From: Streptomyces sp. NBC_01260
GTDB taxonomy: Bacteria > Actinomycetota > Actinomycetes > Streptomycetales > Streptomycetaceae
Length of the DNA: 64,000 nt
Direction of reading: 5' to 3'
Assembly (NCBI RefSeq): GCF_036226405.1
Contig: NZ_CP108464.1
Coordinates: forward strand, 992,001-1,056,000
Within the stretch, counting starts at the first letter, position 1. Each line of letters begins with the position of its first letter. The position numbers and the translations under genes are program-made. This document shows, piece by piece, positions 53,809 to 62,800 of the stretch. The notes under the pieces are model-generated. The model ran no database searches, was not told the origin of the DNA, and saw only the letters and a program-made list of their open reading frames with translations.

Positions 53809-56800
53809 ATGTCTTCCGCGGAATCCGTACTCAACACCATCAAGCTTGAGGACATCTACGCCCTGGGCAACGCCTGGATTCAGCTCGGAGACGAGCTCCA
53901 CGAGCGCCGGGTCGCCGCCAACGGGCATGTGGAGGGCATCGAGTGGAAGGGCGCGGCGGGCGACGCGGCCCGTCTCGCCTGGTCCGACGCGGCCGCCAAG
54001 AACCTCGACGACGCGATCGAGACCGCCTGGACCATCGGCCAGTCGATCAACCGCTACGCGGACAAGCTCCACGAGGCGGCGGAGGAGTACGCGAAGAAGC
54101 TCAACGCCATGATGTGGGCGGACATCCTCGGCGCGATCTTCAGCGCCGTCTTCTTCTACCTCGGGCCGCTCCTCGAAGGTGTGCTCGCCATGATCGGGCA
54201 GCTCATCGCCCGGCTCATCCCGGTGATCGCCTCGATGGTGGGGCGGCTCGGCCCCATCGGCAGCGCGGTGGTCGGCTCGATCGGCGGGGCCGTCATCGGC
54301 TCCGCCTCGGGCCTCGCCTTCGACCTCGGCATCGGCGCGGCGGGCGCGGCCATCGCGCACACGGACTACGACATCGATTGGGGCGCCGAGGCGCTGACCC
54401 TCGGCATCGGCGGCGGTTTCGGCGGCATCGCCGGAGGGCTCGGTGGCTACCACGGCGTCCCGAAGGGGATCACGCCCGACGGGGTACCGAAGGCGGGCAG
54501 CCCGCCGCCGCACTCGCCGCCGGTGACGAAGCCGGGCGGCTCGGACGGGTTCGCGCCCATCGGCGGGAGCGGCGGCAAGAACACCTTCACGCCGCCGCCC
54601 GCCCAGACCCGCCAAGGCGGCGACCACACCGTGCCCCTCCCCGGCGGCCCGGGGAAGGGCGAAGGCGCGCCCCCCGTCACGGGCGGCGTCTCCGCCAAGG
54701 AGAACCCCCCCACGAGCAGTGGCCCCGCGGGCGGCCGTCCGGGCGACGTCGGGATGCCGCCGCCCGCGCGCGGCGAGGGCTCCGGCACCCACACCTCCAC
54801 CCCCACCGGGGCCCCGGTCCCGCTCAGCGGTGGGCCGAACCCGCAGGGCGGCTCGCACCCCACGCCGTCCGACCGACCCGCCGGTGGCGACGGTTCTGGT
54901 ACGGCCCCGCCGCCCACCCCGGCACCGCAGTCGGGAAAGCCTCACACCGTCACGGCGGGCGAGACCCCCGGCAAGCCCGTCCCGGGCGCGCAGGGCGGCG
55001 GCGATCGCGCCGGTTCGGACGCGCCCCCGCGCGGGGAGGCCTCCCGCACCGGCTCCGCGACACCCAACCCGCCGGTACGGGGCGAGGGCCCGCGTACGGA
55101 GGCCGCGCCGAACCCGCCGGTGCGGGACCAGGGCGCGGGGTCGGTGCCGCCGCCCGCTCCGGAGTCGGGGAAGCCGCATGTGGCGGGTGGTTCGGAGACG
55201 CCGGGTCGGCCGGTTCCGGGGGGTCCAGGCGGGGATCGTGCGGAGTCGCAGGGGCCGCGTGGCGAGTCGGCGGCGCCGAATCCGCCCGTGCGGGACCAGG
55301 GTTCGCGGTCCACGCCGGTTCCTCATGGCGAGGCTCCCGACCAGACACCGCACGCCGGCACGCCCGCGCGGCCGGGGCCCGAGCGGTCCGAGGGGACGGA
55401 CGCGGGCGGTCCCGTTCCGCACGGCGACGGCGGAAGGCGTACGGAGACGGGCGGTTCCGTGCCGCCCCCCGTGGGGGAACGGTCCGAGGGGCCCGGTTCG
55501 CGCGTCACCGACACGGGGAGCCGTGGCAGCGACGGGAACCAGGGGACGGGACGGCCGCCCGCGAGCGGGAATCCGGCCGAGGGCGTGACCGGTGGCGTAC
55601 GGCCAGGGCCCGGCACGGATCACGTCGTGCCGCCCCCCGCCGGGCGTCCCGGTGGCGATCACGCCACCACGGGCGACCCGGCGCGGCAGCCCGCCGCGCC
55701 CGGCGGCACCCCGCGCGGCGGCGAGCAGCAGGGCGCGGTACCGCCGGGCGGCGGCGGGCGCGCCACGGACGGGCCCGGGACGGGCGATCACGCGGAGACG
55801 CCCGTACCCGGACAGCGGCCCGGATCGCCCGATGCGGCGGATACGCCCGCCCCCGGGCAGCGGCCCGGGACGGACGAGCACCCGCGGACGACCCCGCCGG
55901 GTGAGGAGCCCGGGTCCACCGCCCCCCGCCCCGGCGGCGGGCACGAGACGCACTCGGCCCCGCCCCCGGCGGGCGGCGGGCGGCGCCAGGACGGCTCCGG
56001 CGCGGACGGCGTCGACGGTTCCGAGACGACCGGGAAGGGCGGCGGTGGCCGAACCCCGATGCCGCGCGAGGAGCTGAAGGACTGGCAGAAGCGCTTCACG
56101 GACGCGGACGCCTCGGGCGACGCGCAGGCACAGCGCCGCGTCGAGGACGCGTACGACGCGCGCATGGACGAACTGGAGGGCGTCAAGAGCAAGCCGTCCC
56201 CGGACAGCCCCGAGGGCATCGTGAAGACTGCGGACGCGATGGAGAAGTACGCCCGCGACCACGGCGTAACCGCGCCCGAGGCGAAGCAGCTCGCCGACCA
56301 GTACGCGAAGGACAGCCTGTCGGGCGACCCGGGGGCCCGCCAGAAGGCGGTCGACAAGTACAACGAGACCGTGGGGGACGCCCGCCGCGACCAGCAGTTC
56401 AAGGAGTGGATCGGGGACCGGGCCGGGCGCGGGAAGGGCGCCGGCGGAGGCCGCGGGAAGATGTCGAACGAAGAGCTGAAGGACTGGCAGAAGCGCTTCG
56501 CCGGTGCGGAAGACTCCGGCGACAAGGACGCCGTGACCCAGGCGGAGCACGACTACGGCAAGCGCCTCGACGAACTGGACGAGGCGCTGCGCGGACCGGT
56601 CCCGGGCAGCCCCGATTGGATCGCCAGGCGCGCGGACGGCATGGAGAGGTACGCGCGGGACCAGGGCGTACCGGGCGAGGACGCGAAGCAACTCTCCGAC
56701 CAGTGGGCGAAGGCAGCGGCCTCCGGCGACCCGGGGGCGCGCTCGAAGGCGGGCTCGGACTGGAACGAGGCCGTCACGGACGCGCGCCGCGACCAGTGGA

Positions 56801-59800
56801 TCGACGCCTGGAACAAGGACCGGGCCAAGACCGGGGTCGGCAGCGGCGACCGCGTCCGCATGACGCCCGGCGAACGGAAGAACTGGTTCGACCGCTTCGA
56901 GGAGGCGGAATCCTCGGGCGACAAGGCCGCCCTGGCCCGCATCGAGCACGACCTCGACGCGCGCCTCGACGAACTGGGCCACTCGGCATACGTGCCGCAC
57001 GACCTCGACACCTCCGCCTCGGCGGGCCCGGACGTCACGAGCGGCCCGAAGACCGGCGGCGAGGTGCCGGACGGCGTGGCGAAACCGGGGGCCCGCCCCA
57101 GCGGCACGCGGGACGGCGAGCACGGTTCGCGCGACACGCGTGCGGGCGGCGGTGACGGCTCGCGGGACACACGTGCCGGCGGCAGCGACGGCTCGCGCGA
57201 CACACGTGCGGGGCGTGGCGGCGGCGAGGACGACCACCGCGACGGACGCGTCGGGCGCGACTCGGACCAGGACGAGCTGGGGGACGGCTCCTGGCGCTTC
57301 CTGGGCGGGGACGACAGCCTGGTCCCCGAGCAGCCGAAGAACGTGCAGGTCGCGACCGCGTACCCCGAGCCGTCGCGCCGCCCGGACCTGTGGAGCGCCA
57401 TCAACGACAAGGGACGCGGCGATCTGTGGGACTCGATCAACGAGCACAAGGGCGTTGACGCGGACGGCGGCCCCGCCCCGGCCCGGGAGACCAGCCCGGC
57501 GGACACGGCACCGCCCGCCCGTACGAGCGACGACGCGGCCCCGGTCCCCGGAACGAAGGACGGCGACGACACCGCTCCGGTCCCGGTGACGAAGGACGGC
57601 GACACCGCCGCCGCGCCTCCCGTCCCGGAGCGTGAGGCGGGCGGTGACCGTACCGAGGGCGGCAGGCCCGCACCGGCCGTGGCGGAGGACACCCCGGCGC
57701 CCGCTCCCCAGCCCGGGAAGGGGACGGAGACGCCGCAGGCCCCGTCCGGACACCAGGTCTACGAGGGGCTGTTGCAGGATCAGGGGCTCCTCGGCGAGGG
57801 CCAGGGCGTGCCCCGCTGGAACCGCCACGGGGTCCACGAGTTCTCCCCCGAGGGGAACCTCCGCTCCGAGACCACGAGTCCGCAGCACGAGCGGGTCGCG
57901 CGGGTGACGCCTCAGCAGTGGGGCGAGGCGATGGAGCGCTTCGCCCGGGGCCAGGGCCTGAGCCCGCGTGAGGCGGCCCAGTGGGGTCAGGCGTACCGCG
58001 AGGCGCGCATGGACGGGGGCGAGTCGGCGTGGAGCCGCGTCGAGGACGGCGTGGCGAGTCGTCTCCTGGACCGCGAGATCGAGCATGGCGCGGCGCAGCG
58101 CACCCCGGAGCAGATGGGGCAGGGCGTACGGGATCACGCCCTGGATCGCGGCATGTCCCCGGAGGAGGCCGCCGACTGGGGCAAGCGCGCGGAGGACGCG
58201 TGGGCCCCGGACGGCGACCGTGGCGCGTTCCACGGAAAGTTCGAGAAGCGGCTCGAGGAGATCCAGGCGGCGAAGCAGCAGGGCGAGGGCAAGCGCGAGA
58301 ACGCACCGGCACCGGACGGCACGCGCGAGACCACCACCACGACCAGGCCTCCGGCCCCCGAGCGCGACGTGCCCGGCGACCGGACCGAGAACACGAGGCC
58401 GGCTCCGGCGGCGGGCGAGGACGCGCCCGCTCCGGTGGCGGAGAAGGATACCCCGGCCCCCGTTCCCCAGCCGGTGAAGGAGCCGGAGACGTCGCAGGCT
58501 CCGGCCGGACACGAGGTCTACGAAGGGCTGTTGCAGGATCAGGGTCTCCTCGGCCGTGGCCAGGGCGTGCCGCGCTGGGACCGGCACGAGGTGCACGGAC
58601 GAACCGGCGGGGCCAATCCCCTGGCCGGGACGGCGCAGCACCAGCGGGAGCGGGTCAACGAGATGACGCCCCAGCAGTGGGGCAAGGCCATGGAGCGCTT
58701 CGCCCGGGGCCAGGGCCTGAGCCCGCGTGAGGCGGCCCAGTGGGGTCAGGAGTACCGCGAGGCGCGCATGGACGGGGGCGAGTCGGCGTGGAGCCGCGTC
58801 GAGGACGGCGTGGCGAGTCGTCTCCTGGACCGCGAGATCGAGCATGGCGCGGCGCAGCGCACCCCGGAGCAGATGGGGCAGGGCGTACGGGATCACGCCC
58901 TGGATCGCGGCATGTCCCCGGAGGAGGCGGCCGACTGGGGCAAGCGCGCGGAGGACGCGTGGGCCCCGGACGGCGACCGTGGCGCGTTCCACGGAAAGTT
59001 CGAGAAGCGGCTCGAGGAGATCCAGGCGGCGAAGCAGCAGGGCGAGGGCAAGCGCGAGAACGCGCAGAACCCCGAGGTCACGGGGGAGAAGGACGCCGGT
59101 ACGGAGGAACCGGGCAGCGTACCGCGCGGTGAGCACGAGAGCACCGACACGCCCGTCACGACCACGCCTCCCGCCCCCGACCGTGACGCGCCCGGCGGCC
59201 GGACCGAGAACACGAGGCCGGAACCGGCCGTGGCGGAGGACTCCCCTGCCCCTGCCCCTGCCGGGCACCAGATCTACGAGGGGCTGTTGCAGGATCAGGG
59301 GCTCCTCGGCCGTGGCCAGGGCGTGCCGCACTGGGACCGGCACGGGGTCCACGAGCTGACCGGCGACGGCAGGCCGTACGCCGGGTCCGGGGACCTCCAG
59401 CGCGAGCGGGTCGCGCGGGTGACGCCTCAGCAGTGGGGCGAGGCGATGGAGCGCTTCGCCCGGGGCCGGGGCCTCAGTCCGCGTGAGGCGGCCCAGTGGG
59501 GTCAGGCGTACCGCGAGGCGCGCATGGACGGGGGCGAGTCGGCGTGGAGCCGCGTCGAGGACGGCGTGGCGAGTCGTCTCCTGGACCGCGAGATCGACCA
59601 GCGCGTGGCACAACGGACCCCGGAGCAGTGGGGGCAGGGCGTACGGGACATCGGCCGGGATTCCGGGATGTCCCCGGAGGAGGCCGCCGACTGGGCCAAG
59701 CGAGCGGAGGCCGCCTGGAGTCCGGGTGGCGACCGTGGCGCGTTCCACGGGAAGTTCCAGGAGCGCGTTCAGGAGATCCAGGGGGCCACGCGGGCCGCAC

Positions 59801-62800
59801 CGTCGGACCACGCCACGAACAGCGGCCCCGTACGCGACGAACCGGGCACCGGGGGACACGCGTCCCCGAAACCGGCCCCCGAGGAGGGCAAGACCACCCC
59901 GGACACGGTGGAGCCGACGTCTGAGGTGGGTAAGCCGGTGGGCGAGCTCGTGGAGCCGACTCCGGTGACGGGCAGGCCGGTTCCGGGCGCGCTGAAGCCG
60001 ATTCCCGGCGATTCCGGGCAGATCCCTGCCCTGGTGGAGCAGACTCCCGACCCAGTGGAGCAGCCCCCCACCACGGCCACCCCCACCCCCGCACAGTCGT
60101 CCCGTGGGACGCGTTCCGTGCCGCCGGCTTCGGAGGAGGTGCGGTTCGCGCCGCTCGCTCCCGGGCAGGCGTCCTTGGACGACGCCGAGCCGCTCGGCCC
60201 GGTGATCAACGCGCGACCGAGGGGGGCTGCCGGGCAGACGCCGCCCGAGATCATCACCGACTGGGTGCGGCAGTCCGGCAGCTCCCGCCGCTCCGAACCG
60301 CTCCAGGCGGTGGACCTGGCCGTACGGGCCCTCGTCAACGGCTGGGGCGGCGAGCAGGAGGCCACGCACCGCACGCGGGTGCTCCAGGCGATCACGGCGT
60401 GGAAGGACTCCAAGAGCGGCAGGAGCGCGCGCGACAAGGCGATCGCGCGCCTCGGCCAGGCGGTCGTGGACCGGGGCAAGGCGCTGACCGCCGCCGCCCC
60501 CGCGACCCGGCGCTCGCTTCGGGACATGGGGCGGCCAAGCCCCCGGCCTCTGGTGCCGGTACCCCCGCACCAGCAGGAGGCCGAGGGCTACGGCCCCGCC
60601 CGGGGGTTCGAGGTGGAGGTCCACCTCATGCGGGTGCGACTGCCCCGGGGAGAGAGCCACCAGACGTACGACCAGATCGTGAACGTCCCCGGCCTGCTCG
60701 ACATCACCCTCGACAAAGCGGGCGGCCAGCCGGTCCTGGAGATCGTCTCGGCCCCCACCCGCTCCCTGGTCCACGGCGCGCCCGATGGGCGGGCCGAGCC
60801 CGAGGCGGTGGCCAACGCCTTCCTCGACTCGCTCCACCGCATCACGCACGCCGCCGGCAGCACGCGCTTCCCGGGCATCTTCCCCGCGTCCCACGGGTAC
60901 GTCGTCGACGACGACGCGGCGGAGCTGTGGCTCCAGGAGAACCCGTCCGCGCACATCCTCGTGCACCACACGGTGGCCGTCCCGCTCTCGGGCTTCGTGC
61001 CCCTCATCCGCCATGTGCGGGACCGGATGCGCCCCGCCGCCGGTGAGACGCTCGGCGCCGCGCACGCGGACAGCGACCGGGCGATCGCGTACGGGGAGAG
61101 GGGTGGCGAGCGATTCGCGCGCTGGATCGACGCACACCCCACACAGCGCGCGCAGGTCACCGCCTTCGACGCGCCGGACCTCGTCGGCGTGCTCACCCTC
61201 GGCTTCGCCCAGGTCGTAGCGGCGCTGCGGGGCAGCGCCGCTGGCGCGGACTACCCGAAGGACTGGACGGCCGCCACCTCGCGCGACTCCCTCTCCGCCG
61301 TCCGAGCCGGGCTCGGCCCCGTGCCGCGCGCCTTCCTGGAGGACCAGGCGGACGTCCTCGCGCAGGACTTCGTCGCGGCCGTCCCCTTCGACGGCGACCC
61401 GCTGGAGCAGCGTCTGCGGGACGTCGGCAGGGGACAGAGCGCCACGGTCGGGGAGTACCTGGACAACCTGCTCCTTGAGCACCCCGATCGCGTCGTGGAC
61501 CAGTACGAGGCACTCGTCGTCCGTTCCAACTTCGACGCGCTGGACAGCAACCCGGACGAGGACGGACGGCCGCGCATCGTGCCGTCGGTGGTCCGCGTCG
61601 AGGTGCGGTCCTACGCGCCGGTCGATTCGCGGGACGTCGATGTCCTCACCCAGTCCGACGCGCTCGCCGAGGTCTCCCTGACCACGTACAACGAGGCGCG
61701 CGTCCGGCGTGGCCTGCCCCCTGTCGGCCCCGCCGTCCGCCCCGCGCCGCCCGCCCCGGTCCTCGACCGGCCCGCCCCGGCCACCGCCACGCCCGCCGCC
61801 CCGGTCACCGTGCCGCGCCCCGCGCCCGCCCGGCCCCGGCCCGCCGTGCCCGCGCCGGGCGCGGGGCTGCCGCCCGCGCTCGGCGCGCTCGCGGCGGAGC
61901 TGCCCCGCCTCCCAGCCGCGGAACGCGCCGCGCGGGTCGCCGCGCTCTCGCCGGGCGAGCGCGCCGCGCTCGTCGCCGACCCCGGTCTCGTACGGGAGAT
62001 GCGCGAGACGCTGACCGGCGAGGAGTTCCGGCAGCTGGCGGCCGAATGGTTCGTCGTCGTGCCCGTGGGCGTCCACGAGCCCGCCGACTCGCGGGCCGAG
62101 GCCGAGCGCATCGTCGGGGAGATGACCGCAGACCCCGACATCGCCGAGGCGCTTCTCACCGGGGGCCGGCAGCTCCTCGTGGTGCCCCGTGACGTCCCGT
62201 TCAGCGGCCTTGAGGCATTCCACGGCCTTCAGGGCGCCCCCGGCCGTTCCCTCGGCACCGAGCGCGGCGGCTTCGCCAGGGGCTACGCGGGCGTGCCCGA
62301 GGAGAACCTGCTCGGCGAACCCGCCGCCGTCCACGGCGCGGGCACCTACGCGGACGGCTACTCCAGCGCCCGCCACGAGTGGGCGCACGCCGTCGAGTCC
62401 GTGCTCGACCCGGCGGACCAGCAGTGGATCAAGGACGTCTACGAGGCGAAGCGGGCCGCCGAGGCGGCCGGCGAGACCGTGCCCTGGCCCGACGGCCGCT
62501 TCCCCAACTACTCCTCCTCCGACGCGCACGAGTACTTCGCGCAGCTCACGACGGCCTACCACGCCGCGAACGCAGGGGTTGACGAGCTGTCCGGCTCCCG
62601 GCGCAACAACGGCGCGGACTGGGTGGAGCAGCACGACCCCGCGCTGCTGCCGCTGCTCCACCGGCTCTACGGGCCGGGGCGCCCGGCCGCGCGCGACGGG
62701 CTCGACAACCCCCTCGTGCTCACCGGCTTCCGGGCCTTCTGGGGCCGCGTGGAAGGCACCGCGGACACTTCCTCCACTCCCCTCGCCGAGCAGCCCGCCG

